Shown here: one piece after another, positions 1-10,178 of the stretch
Layout of the letters: each line of letters begins with the position of its first letter
Position numbering within the stretch: the stretch's first letter is position 1
Source of the DNA: Coniochaeta sp. PMI_546
Taxonomy: Eukaryota; Ascomycota; Sordariomycetes; Coniochaetales; Coniochaetaceae
Length of the DNA stretch: 64,000 nt
Direction: 5' to 3'
Assembly (NCBI GenBank): GCA_021432605.1
Contig: MU271146.1
Location: forward strand, 1,922,001 to 1,986,000
Position numbers and translations under genes: made by a program
Notes under the pieces: model-generated
Told to the model about the DNA's origin: nothing
The model's input: only the letters and a program-made list of their open reading frames with translations
Database searches by the model: none

Positions 1-2802
1 CGAACAGGAGGCCAACATCAAGAAAGCCAAGAAGGATCTTGCGACCGTGGAAAAGGCACAACAGCACTTCGAGAAGCAGTGGGCGGAGACCCTCAAGAAG
101 CAAGGAAAGGAGCTGAGCGACGCGGACCGTAAGGAGTACAATACCCTACGAGCCCAGGCCATGGCAAAGTCCTCGGAGAATCGCGGAAAGCTGGAAAATC
201 TACTGCGCCAGCTGAAGGATGATGAGGTCACGGTCAACAGCCTCAAGGGCAAGGTCGACACGTTCGAAGCTGCTGTGGAGAAGCTACAAGCAGAAGTGAA
301 CACCATCAATGAGCGGAAGGCCGCGGTACAGGAGGCCGTGAAGCAGATCACGAGCGAGCTGGATGCAAAGAAGAAGGAGTTCAACAAGGTGCAGTCAGAG
401 CGTATTAGGATCAACAATCTGCGCACCGAGCTTGACGAGAAGCTCCAAGAGGTGCTGAAAAAACTTGCCGAGGCCGACGATGGCCGCCGTCAAAACGACA
501 AGGAGGCCCGCAAGAAGGAGACAGTGAACAGCCTGAAGCGCACCTTTCCTGGTGTCCGAGGGCGCGTCGGCGAGCTTTGCAAGCCGAAACAGAAAAAGTT
601 TGACGAGGCCGTCATCACAGCTCTTGGAAGAGATTTCGATTCTGTCATCGTCGACACGGAGAAGGTCGCTATCGACTGCATCCAGTACCTCAAAGACCAG
701 CGGTTATCTGCCATGACTTTCATCCCCCTCGACAACGTCAAGGTCAACCAAGTCAACTCCGCTGTCAAGGGCATTCCCGGCGCTCGGCTGACAATAGACA
801 CTATTGACTTCGACAGCTCCCTCGAGCGAGCCATGTCCTACGCCTGCGGCAGTTCCATCGTGTGCGACACCTTCGAGATCGCAAAGGATGTCTGCTTTAA
901 GAGAAACATCCAAGTCAAGGCCGTCACACTCGAGGGCTCCGTGATCCACAAAGAAGGTCTCATGACCGGTGGGCGCAACCCAGAGAGCAAGGGCAACAAG
1001 CGCAAGTTCGAGGAGCACGATGTGCAAAATCTCCACCGTATGGCCGAGAAGTTCCGCACCGATATCGAGAAGCTGCCGAGAGACCGCCGTGATATGGTCG
1101 AAGAGACACTTCAGCAAGACCTTAGGGGACTGGAGGGTCGGCTGAGGATGGCCCGTGACGAACTCAATGCTTTTGAGAAAAACCTCAAGAGCAAGCAGAA
1201 GGAGCTCGACAACGCCCAGCACCAACTGGAGGAGTGGGAGCCCAAGTTCGAGGAGAAGAAGGGCGAACTTGAGAGCACAAGGGCCACGGTCGCTAAGTTC
1301 GAGAAGGCCATATCTCAAGTGGAGGACAAGATCTTTGCCAGCTTCTGCAAGAGACTTGGGTACGAGAATATTCGTGCCTACGAAGCGCAGCAGGGCAGTC
1401 TAGAGCAGGAGGCGGCTCAGAAACGGCAGGACTTTGAGGTACAGAAGCAGCGGCTGCAAAGCAATCTCACCTGGGAACTCTCCCGTTACAACGCGACGAA
1501 AGACAGGTTGCAGAAGCTGGAGGAGTCGCTACAGAGATTGAAGAGGGATATCAAAGAGTACACGGCGGAGAAGGCCGAGATCGAAGAGGCCATGGGCGAC
1601 GACCGGGATAAACTCGAAGCCCTCAGCGAGAGCCTTGAGGAAATCAAAGCTGAACATGCGGAGAAGTCGAAGAAGGTGAACGACATCAAGCAAGATCTGC
1701 AAAGGAAGAGTAAGGAGATCGAAGCCCGGCAGAAGGAGATCAACGCTCTCGAGGCCGAAGTGCAGAAGAACAGCGCCGGCAAGTTCGCCCTTCTAAGGAA
1801 ATGCAAGCTTGAGCAGATACAGATCCCGCTATCGGAAGGCAGTCTGGACGACATCCCGAATGAGGATGCTTTGCTACGTCAAGACGAAGATGCAATGGAT
1901 GTGGACGGACAGGACGAAGATGAAGCGGCGATGGAGGCGGCGATGGATGACCATGGCATTGTGGTTGACTTTGACAGTCTCGACGAGGATCTCAAGAACG
2001 TAAGTGCAACGTGTCCTAGTCGAGTCCGTGACATTGCTAACACCTGCCAGGCGGACGTGGACGCCGAGGACAAGCTACAAGAGAAAATCTCCTCTCTCAA
2101 CGCCGAACTAGAAAAGCTCAACCCCAACATGAGGGCAATGGAGCGTCTCGAGTCCGTCAAGTCACGTCTAGAAAGCACAGAGCAGGACTTCGAAGACGCC
2201 CGCGCGGCCGCCAAGGAAGCCAAAGAGGCCTTCAACGAGATCAAGAACAAGCGCTTCGAGCTCTTCAACAAGGCCTTCGCGCACATCCAGGAGCAGATCA
2301 CGCACGTGTACAAGGACCTCACCCGCTCAGACGCCTACCCGCTCGGAGGCCAGGCCTACCTCGACATCGAAGAGGACACGGACACGCCGTACCTATCCGG
2401 CATCAAATACCACGCCATGCCGCCGCTCAAACGCTTCCGCGACATGGAGCACTTGTCCGGAGGCGAGAAGACGATGGCCGCGCTCGCGCTGCTGTTTGCG
2501 ATCCACAGCTACTCGCCGAGTCCGTTCTTCGTGCTGGACGAGGTCGACGCGGCGCTTGATAATGCGAATGTCGACAAGATCAAGAAGTATATCCGCGAAC
2601 ATGCCGGTCCGGGCATGCAGTTTATCGTCATCAGTCTCAAGACGGGACTGTTCCAGGATAGCGAGAGCTTGATTGGTGTTTATAGGGATCAGGATGTTAA
2701 TAGCTCGAAGACGTTGACGCTCGATGTGAGTTTCTCCTCCAACCCCAAGACAAATGGTAAGATGGTACTGACAAGTTCGACTAGCTGCGGAAATATGTCT
2801 GA
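1..2802 (+). CDS. smc1: Cohesin subunit SMC1, 5'-truncated by the window edge
   Basis: This is the C-terminal two thirds or more of the SMC1 ATPase, which pairs with SMC3 and the kleisin to form the cohesin ring that holds sister chromatids together. The frame is open from base 2, so the true start lies outside the window. A long coiled coil comes first, then the hinge (about 545-970, from FPGVRGRVGEL to HKEGLMTGG), then the returning coiled coil. The C-terminal ATPase head follows, with signature LSGGEKTMAALALLF and Walker B FVLDEVDAALD. I infer two introns: 2000-2050 (51 nt, in frame, GTAAGT donor, GCTAAC branch) and 2726-2784 (59 nt). Removing the second makes the protein end ...TLTLDLRKYV with a stop at 2800-2802, matching the usual SMC1 tail; unspliced reading would run to 2809. 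An acidic stretch rich in Asp and Glu precedes intron 1. The family call is very secure. Confidence 0.96.
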
Positions 2803-3147
2803 GTGTTGAAGATTCGGGGTCAGATCAGAGGGTATGGGGTCGTGGCGATGCTCAATATTTACAGCTGGAGTTCGGGTCCGGGATACGAACAGGTATGAAT
2901 TTACGGATGGCTCATGGCTCTCGCATCATAAATGCGGCTTTCGAGCTAGGTGCTTTTGGGTGTGCTTGTAATGAAGGAGAATCGAACCTTGTATTATTGT
3001 GTGACCATTAGCGACTTTGAACCGTCCTTGCGCACATTGCGTTCATCTCCCGAACTCACTGAGCCCGTTTGAACACTATAAAAACACAGAAAAGCAACGT
3101 AGTACAAGACATATCTCCTACATCATCCCGGTCTTCGGTAAGGACCT
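2803..3147. other. Convergent intergenic spacer, SMC1 / lipase 3' ends
   Basis: These 345 bases separate two convergent genes and presumably hold both 3' UTRs. I see no ORF of substance. A short match to a tRNA B-box (2976-2988 on the minus strand) has no accompanying A-box or acceptor stem. Confidence 0.6.
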
Positions 3148-4163
3148 TCAAAGCTTCGAATCCAACACCTTCGACTCAACCGGCTTCGCCTCAGCAGCCT
3201 TCACCTCACCCCCTGCCCCAGCCCGTGCCAGGATCCAGTCCGCCACATCCTTTTCAAACTCCTCCTTACAGAGATCAGCATGCAGCTGATGATAAGCCCC
3301 CTCGTAAGTCTTCAGCTCCCTATCCGGCACCACCCCGGCATAACTATCAAACCACTTCTTCGTCTCGGCATACGAGGTCCCCTTGTCGCCCGTCCCGTGC
3401 CCGATCCACAGGGCCCTCACTTTCGCCCCGTCGGGCCGCGTCGCCCCGGAACTCAGCGCGTTGGTCCGGTCCAGCATGCCCGCCAGCCCCTCAATGGTTC
3501 CCGTGTTGTGCACCAGCTCGTCCTCCCTGATGCTCTTCTGCACCTCGGGGATGCGCGTCAGGTTCTCCGGGGGAAGCTCCTGCACCATGTGCAGCCTGGG
3601 CAATACCTTGCCCACCAGCCGGGCGGAGAAGACCTTGAGCCAGCTCGGCTGCTCCTCCGGCGCGAGCCCGACCAGGGGCGCCTCGCACAGCCACCCCCGC
3701 ACCTGCCCGACCAGGTCCCCCTCGCCGCCGCCGCACATCAGCGTCAGGACCTGCCCGCCGCCCATCGAGTTGCCCATCACGAACAGCGGCGGGTCGGAGT
3801 CGGTCTTGGGCACGTGCTGTCTGATGAAGGCGGCCATGTCGGCTAGGACGCGCGAGGTCGGGCCGGTGAGCCCGCGCTCGGCGGGCTTGGTGGCCGACCG
3901 GCCCCAGCCGCGCTGGTCGTAGCCGTAGACGGCGATCTGGCGGGAGGCGAGATAGGTGAACAGCTCCTGGTAGCGGTTGATGTGGTCGCTGAAGCCGTGG
4001 ATGAAGACTAGGGAGGCCTTGGGGGTGTCATCGGGCTATGTGCGAGTTTTAGTTTTGTGAGAGGTGAGGCGGGCGTGACTGGGTTGGGAACACCTACAAG
4101 CCATGATTTGGAGTACAGGCTCTTTCCCTCGATGACGAACGTTCCTTCTACCTCTTTGACCAT
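3148..4163 (-). CDS. yju3: Monoacylglycerol lipase (Yju3 family, alpha/beta hydrolase)
   Basis: Predicted serine hydrolase that releases fatty acid and glycerol from monoacylglycerols, on lipid droplets or membranes in yeast. Exon 1 is 4098-4163 (22 codons, ATG at 4163) and exon 2 is 3148-4035; the 62-nt intron 4036-4097 has a GTAGGT donor and ACATAG acceptor and is phase 0. The spliced protein is 317 aa, close to the family's usual ~310. Visible elements are the oxyanion-hole motif HGFSDH near residue 34, the nucleophile elbow GNSMGG with Ser112, a likely acid Asp239 in GHGTGDKG and the catalytic His271 in AYHQLH. There is no signal peptide. An in-frame TTG further upstream was not used as start because the ATG directly precedes family-like sequence. 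The gene converges on SMC1. The family assignment is firm; substrate preference is inferred. Confidence 0.92.
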
Positions 4164-5112
4164 TTTGGCGGATGAGTTATGGGGTTGGCCGTCTGTGGGT
4201 CGATTGATATCGTCTAGCAAAGTTACGCAGCTTGTGTGTTGTTGAGGTGCAGATGAGATGAACAGCGAAAGATCGGACGGGGTGTGAAGGTGATTGTTAT
4301 TATAAATTAAATCAATAGATCAACTTGGCAGCTTCCTCAAAATCTCTTCAATAGTTAAGTATATCAAGCCATGGGAAAGCGAGTCCGAGGTTCGCCAGGT
4401 GCTAAAATGAGACCTCTTGAGATCCGTCGGAGGTTTCAACTGGCCGGCGGCTGAAAGATATGACTGGAAAGAGGACGAGAGTTGCTCCGCGCGTGCATCT
4501 GATTTGTGGCGCTGTCATCAGGTCCAAGTAGAACCAGGGTATTGGAAGATGGATCACATGCCAATTACAGGACTTCTACCTTCTCGAGCCTTCACCTCAA
4601 GTATCTCAATGCAATCATCGCTTCAAGCCCACCTACAAGTCTCACAGTACGTCCCCGGACGCCTTGCCACGAACAAGTCAAGCACGACTTTCTCGATTAA
4701 TGATCTCGGATTACGAAGAAGGTTCGCATGTAGAGCTTCGTCCACACCTATTTCATGATTAGAGCAAAAACTATGCCAATGTGCGTCTATCCCGAGTTCT
4801 GCGTTCTCGTTTGACCAATATCACAAGTGTTTTCTCCCCTAACGCCGCCCAAGCTGAATCCCTTGTTTCCATCCCGCTGTGTTGCCGATGCTTGTCGTTC
4901 TCTCCATGGTATCATTGTATGCGTGCATGCAAACGTCCCCTCTGGTTTCCCCATCATAAGCAGAAGCATTAAAAAGAAAATAAAGCAAAAAACACCCCCA
5001 TGACAACACCTTCAAATGTATGGAAGGACCTCGAAATGCTATACGCCCAAAACAATGCAAAAAGCCAAGCGCCCGCTCCGAGACGCGATATGCTGTCGTC
5101 AACAGGAACCGC
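4164..5112. other. Intergenic: lipase promoter and protease 3' UTR
   Basis: About 950 bases lie between two genes read leftward. The right part should hold the 3' UTR of the ubiquitin protease and the left part the lipase promoter and leader. A 113-codon plus-strand ORF (4417-4758) has no recognisable domain and looks accidental. Nothing else is supported. Confidence 0.5.
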
Positions 5113-7698
5113 TCACATTACCACACACTCCCTCTCAGCCTCAGCTTCCTTTTCGCCACCCTTCTCCCCCCTACTCTTCGACTTCCCTCTATCCTTCCGG
5201 TGGTGGTGGTGATGATGGTGATGGCGGGATTCCTTCTCCTTTCCGTTCCCATTAACCTCCTCAACGCCGCCGCCGCCGACAATGACCATCCCCTCCTCAT
5301 CCTCAGCCGTATCCTCCCTCAACGGCTCCTTGCTGGTCCGCATGAGTCCACCGAGGCGCGACATGGTGAGACTGATCCGTCCTTCGCCCGCCTGGCTCGT
5401 CGGCCGGCTCTTGCTGTCCTTCTCCTTCTCCTTCTTCGTGAACCTAGCCGCGGCGCGCGACAGTCGTGTCCCTGCCGCTTCGTCCGCCGGCGTGATGCGC
5501 GGGGAGTGGCCGTCGGGTGTTACAGCCGGAGTTACTATATACGTCTCCGAGAAGGTCACGCTTCCGCGTCTCGAATCGCCGGGTTTGAGGAGTGAAGTGG
5601 ACGAATACGGATCCTCGTCAAAGCTAAGCCGGGCCGGCTGCCCATCTTCCCCTTCCATGCTCAACCGAACGCTGGGTCCGTTGCTGCTCGGGCCAAGAGT
5701 ATCAAAGTACCCGCTCGTCGACCGGGATATGGCCTCGGATGGCTCCACAACGTCGAACGGCGGCGTTTGCGGTGCGTTTTCCGACGTGACGGCTGAGAGG
5801 TCATACGCAGGCGGCTCAATGACAGACCCCTCCGTGGACGTCGCATTGACATCGACCACCGGGACTATCTGGTAGAAGAGCAGATACGGCATCTCCTCGC
5901 GAAGAGCGACCTGGATATCGTCCACGTAAGACACGCGTTCCTCCAGACAGAGGTCGTCGAACTTGAGCCACTGTGCTTCTTCGTAATCTGGAGGAGGATC
6001 CGTGTCGTGCCGCCGGTTGTCCGTGAGCAGCTTTGGCGCGACACGTGCGAAAGAGACGTAGTGTCCGCTGTGCAGTGAGTCGCCGCGATGACATACGACG
6101 GACTGCAAGACGAGCTTGTACTCGGCGCTCAGCGACTCCTGCTCCACCTTCATGTCGTCCACCATCATGAAGTGCGGCAGACGTAAGCTGTCCGGAATGT
6201 CGATGAATGTGTTTTGGCGAATGGGCACACCCTGGTTCGTCATCATATAGCGTTTCAGGCATATTCCAACGACAGGTCGTTTGTTGAAGTGCTTGGCAAC
6301 CTCGATATCGCTCCGGGGTTCGTTGTTCGTTGTGGCATGCCAGGGTATGAGCCTGAAAAACTGCCACGCAGGGATGGTCACGGCCTTGACTACCGTTGAG
6401 CCTGTGCGTTTTGCTCTCTGTAAGAGGGTGGCCGAATCGGCCTCGGCTGACTCGGTCGGCCTCCCTTGGTCGTCTAGGACTACCCTCTGGATGATGCTCG
6501 TCGCTCTATGACGAGGCAGCGGTCGAGATGGTGACGGCGACGGCTCAGAGGATTCGAGAGAAGTCAACGGTGCCTGTAATGGTCGATTCTCCATTTGTAT
6601 AGGTGACGCTACCGGAGTAGCTGGCTCACCAGCATTTTCCTCAGCGATCAGCCTGCTATAGGCAGTGTCGAGGCGCGGCGTTTGCGGAGTCTTTTCCTCG
6701 AGGCTATCGCGAAGGACGTCAACCTTTGTGTTGAAGTATTCCTCCAGGCAATCCTCGAGTTTGATGCCCTTTCCCTCTGGATCTGGGGGAACTGCCAGGT
6801 TCAGCAGTCTCTCATAGACTACTTTGTGATCGTCGGTATCTCGCTTGCCTTGGTGAAACAGGTCCACCTGCAGGGTCAAAAGGGGCAATTGAAGAGTCTC
6901 CGTAATGAAGGCAAAGGCCTCCGAGGTGTCCTGCTGTTCCAGCAGTTCGGCTTCTTGCCAACCACAGCTCGCGAGTGCTTCTTGAATGTGCTGTGTCAGA
7001 TCGGTATGTATTAGTCTTCCGCTCCTCAGCATGTTGACCCACAGCCTGATCAGCGCAGCAAGCTTCCGCGTTTTCTCGTCCACTAGGTCATTTTTCAGCA
7101 TGCACTCAAACGACTCCAGCTTCGCAAACATGGCGAAAAGGAGTGCATCGAGGTAGCATGTCACATTTCCCCTATTTTCAGCCCCAACCATCTGGACGTT
7201 AGGGTTGTAAGGTTCTATGATGCCTGCAAACGCCTTTTGTTGCAGACGTAGCAGCTCGAGAGCCTTATCTGCGTCGCCCTCTGCGTATTTTGAGTTGAGG
7301 GCATATCGTATGTGCAAGTCTGGCACATCTGTGACATTTAGGTCGCGTAGCCGCCGAGATATATCTTGAATCTGCCAGGGTGTTAGTAGATTGTGGCCCA
7401 TTGTGCTCGGAACTCGGCATTCTTGCCTTGGCATTTTCTCTCTCCTCCTCCTCTTTTTGTTTCTCAGCTCTTTCGGCTTGCTTAGCGGCTTCGGTTTTGA
7501 AGATTGAGAAGAAGGTCTCGGAGGACATTGGGCGGGACTGGATAAAAGTTAGTTAGGGAGGTGATGCAATGCGACATGCGCAAGGGTTTCAAGCTCGGAA
7601 TGTACCTTGTGCCCGGGCTCTGACGACTTGCTGCGCCCATGACTGCCATTCTTCTCCCGAATGCTGCGGAACTTCTTGGGCATTATTGATGCTTTCAT
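5113..7698 (-). CDS. Ubiquitin-specific protease with polyHis-basic-CaaX tail
   Basis: Predicted cysteine protease of the USP/UCH family that removes ubiquitin from proteins. Proposed exons are 7606-7698 (31 codons), 7427-7537 (37 codons) and 5113-7371, giving 820 aa. Intron 1 (7538-7605) is GT-AG. Intron 2 (7372-7426, 55 nt) appears to be GC-AG: donor AAG/GCAAGA, branch CTAAC, acceptor GGCAG. It is the only join I found that keeps the frame into IQDISRRLRDLN. The Cys box GNVTCYLDALLF puts the nucleophile at Cys140, and the His box GDSLHSGHYVSF puts His505. The C-terminal third is low complexity (Ser/Pro/Thr), then eight consecutive His, a Lys/Arg-rich stretch, and the terminal four residues CVVM, a CaaX box predicted to be farnesylated because X is Met. 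In-frame ATGs at codon 1 and codon 6 (7683) are both possible starts. Exact orthology to a named yeast UBP is not claimed. Confidence 0.88.
5116..5127 (-). other. CaaX prenylation box (CVVM) at protease C-terminus
   Basis: The last four codons before the stop read Cys-Val-Val-Met. This fits the CaaX rule: an aliphatic pair and Met at X, which favours farnesyltransferase. The Lys/Arg-rich run before it resembles the polybasic second signal of membrane-targeted small GTPases. The motif is seen; prenylation is inferred. Confidence 0.7.
7372..7426 (-). other. Probable GC-AG intron in the ubiquitin protease gene
   Basis: The donor AAG/GCAAGA matches the strong consensus usually needed by GC donors. 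A CTAAC branch site and GGCAG acceptor follow. The only nearby GT donor (GTTCCG) puts the downstream exon out of frame. An alternative is unspliced initiation at an ATG at 7434, which would drop the N-terminal 68 residues. Confidence 0.65.
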
Positions 7699-8868
7699 TG
7701 TGACAGTATTGGGTCGAATCGAATATGGAATGACGTATGAGCTGTTGAAGCGGAGGAAGGTCTCAAGGTGTGCAGCTGGTAGGACTAGGATTGAGCATCA
7801 TCAAACATCGGGCAGCATGTAAAAACGCCCCGAGTCGGTAGTTGTGTTGGGAAGGCGTCAAGTATCGGGTACACTGCAAAGGGATGTCGCTCGAGTCGAC
7901 TGGAAAGTCCTGATGTCCAAGCGAAGCGATCGTGAAGCAAGTCGGTTTCCGGTGAGGACTATAAAATTGGCCCGGTCTCGATCTTTGGCTCGGTTTTGGA
8001 GGTCTCGAAGGTGAGCACGGCGTTAAGGTCGAGCCGCTCAAGACCTTGTTTTTGTGATGCGAATCCTGATCAGGTTGACATTTTTTTTTTTGTTGGGTAA
8101 ATCCAGACCGTGCCGCTGAGGGAACTTAAAATGCCCAGTATGGTGGTGTTAACGGCAGGGAACTTTATATGAGGCGCGAGACATTCAGAGCTGAAGTTGA
8201 GGGGGGGGCAAAGCTGGAAAGAAGCCTGGGAGGCTGCCGCGATTGACAGACGTTGACAAGTGGAGGGGTCAATCACGGTTCCCAACTTTCACCACACGGT
8301 GCCCAAATAGTCTTAGCACCACCAGGCTAGGCCATCGCAATCCACTGAAGGTGCGGGTGACACTGGGTCTCCTGTGGGTCACTCAAACTTCAATGTGCTG
8401 TGACATGCCGCTCTTTTGGCCAGTGCAGGTGTCGCTTCCCTGCATTACGTGACTTTGTACAACGACACCGTTACAATGGAGGCCAAACCTTTTTTTCACT
8501 CATGGTAAACCGTCGATTCACTTCCTCAGTAAGTTGTCTCATTCCACTTGCTTATTGGATACCAATTGCTACACTTCCTACCTTGGTCACTCCATTTGGC
8601 CACTTCTGCTTCGTAGGGCTGCGAAGGAACGGGATGGAAGTCTCTGTCGGTGCGCTTTTTCTGCAAATGCCCCGATGGAAAGCGCGACGGACGACGCCTC
8701 GCCTTCGGCCGTTTTCTGTCATTATCGGCGCAGCTCTCCTGACCTTTTTTCTCGCTCATTAAGCCAACCCGAAACCCCGAGTAGACAAACACCAATAAAC
8801 AGTGGCTGGCTGCCTGAATGATCCACGAAGATATGTCCCTCCTTTCACTAAATGTAAGGTACTATGAC

Positions 8869-8907
8869 GAATAGCCAGCGCGCTATTCGCTTTAGCGAGG
8901 AATAGCG
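8869..8907. repeat. Competing inverted repeats (GAATAGC / GCTATTC / GAATAGCG)
   Basis: GAATAGC at 8869-8875 can pair with GCTATTC within 8881-8888, which can pair instead with GAATAGCG at 8900-8907. The result is two mutually exclusive short hairpins. No function is assigned. Confidence 0.5.
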
Positions 8908-9902
8908 ACCAACGTGGTGCCTCCTTATGACCAGGATGACGAAGCCATCGTTGTCTGCGTCGCTCCTTCCCGTTCTTGAGGAAGGTTGGGGACCCGTGCC
9001 CCACTTGCCGTTATGTCGGGACGGCAGGGGCTGACGTCGACGGGCCTGGAATGACGCCTGTTGGTCGACTAAGGTACTTTAGCACTCAGGTGTCAACCGT
9101 TCTGCACGAAAGACCGGGCGATTCTAGATGTTTGAAGTGCTGGTAAGGTAATTGCCTCTTCAGATGAACAGGGTACGGTGGTACCTTATTGGGTCTTGCG
9201 AATAAGGTTCCTGCTCCTGCTATCCATTGAATCGAGTCTTCTCAAATTACCCTATGGCAGCGCAGCTATTCACGGAGGGGTGTAGGGCTCACTTAGAGAA
9301 GACTCTCTCAGGTTGGGAAGGCCCGCAAAGCGCGTCTACGATCAGTAAATTACCAGAGCAGTATTGGAATCTCATTAAGTGGCAGCTTATACGCATTTAA
9401 GTAAGGTATGACTTGCTTGGTTAAGGCACGCAGTATCACGCTATACTTCCTCGATTAAGCACTAGGTATAGTACTCGGTGAACCTTAGTAACAGGCGTAG
9501 CACTTGGTGCAACACTACCATACAAGGATAGGCGCAATGTCGATGCAGTGCTACACGTATAATAGGTGCAATAGTATGAGACTGCACTCGCCCACCCAGT
9601 ACTGTATCCAGGACTCCTCACTCTGCCACCTGGCGCCCCAGTTTGGTCCAGCTTCTGTCGTATGAGTACCACGCGTCCAGGTGTCGAGGTATATGTCTAC
9701 AGCGCACGAGCCACTACCTTAGTGAAAGGCTACAGTGGTCTTGACCGAATGATCCCTACACGTGTACATACACCCCTCCGTAATGTCTTTTGGACATGAA
9801 ACCACTCCTCTCCTAGTGCACATACTATCACATTACAGAGAGCAATGAGTATCGGTCGATCTCGAAGGTTTCTGGGGCGGGATGGTTCCGCTGGCATATT
9901 CA

Positions 9903-10012
9903 CCTCGGCCCAGGCTTATGTAAAGCATCGGTCCGTGGCACCACTTCGGTCACTGAACCCCAACATTGAAGTTCTCCGCACCCCGCATTACGCTTGGAGC
10001 CGCTTGCCTCGG
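9903..10012 (+). promoter_or_regulatory. Two CCTCGG motifs upstream of acyl-CoA dehydrogenase
   Basis: CCTCGG occurs at 9903-9908 and 10007-10012, 276 and 167 nt before the predicted ATG. CCTCGG is the core bound by the FarA/FarB (CTF1) Zn2Cys6 activators of fatty-acid catabolism in filamentous fungi. The sites are seen; that they work here is inference from motif and gene identity. Confidence 0.4.
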
Positions 10013-10178
10013 CACGATTAGCTGACTATGGGGAGGTTTATATCCGCAACTGAATCCATCCTGATGGACTGTTCGAGCTCATCATTCAACTCTATCAATT
10101 CCTCATTATACAGTACTGGGTAAACAGCGACTCTGTTGCCTTCCCTGTACCAGCTGCCTACCATCAAGCTTCGTCACT

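Larger units (their letters stand above)
7699..10178. other. 2.5-kb intergenic region
   Basis: No convincing gene. The left end is the promoter and leader of the protease (-) and the right end the promoter of the acyl-CoA dehydrogenase (+). Contents include a T-rich run near 8080, a G run near 8201, a triple GAATAGC-type inverted-repeat cluster at 8869-8907, and five TAAGGTA/TACCTTA heptamers at 9070, 9144, 9182, 9402 and 9715. A 120-codon plus-strand ORF (8400-8762) lacks recognisable features and was not called. Confidence 0.5.

Noticed and set aside
704-1318. 204-codon minus-strand ORF
   Set aside because: Antisense shadow of SMC1, which has clear hinge and coiled-coil coding there.
2976-2988. 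tRNA-like B-box on the minus strand
   Set aside because: GGTTCGATTCTCC-like sequence alone; no A-box at the right distance and no pairing acceptor stem.
4417-4758. 113-codon plus-strand ORF between lipase and protease
   Set aside because: No family resemblance and lies in expected promoter/UTR sequence.
5020-5595. 191-codon plus-strand ORF with Leu-rich segments
   Set aside because: Antisense of the protease tail; no signal peptide logic or domain.
8400-8762. 120-codon plus-strand ORF
   Set aside because: No domain, no signal peptide, unlike coding sequence of the window.
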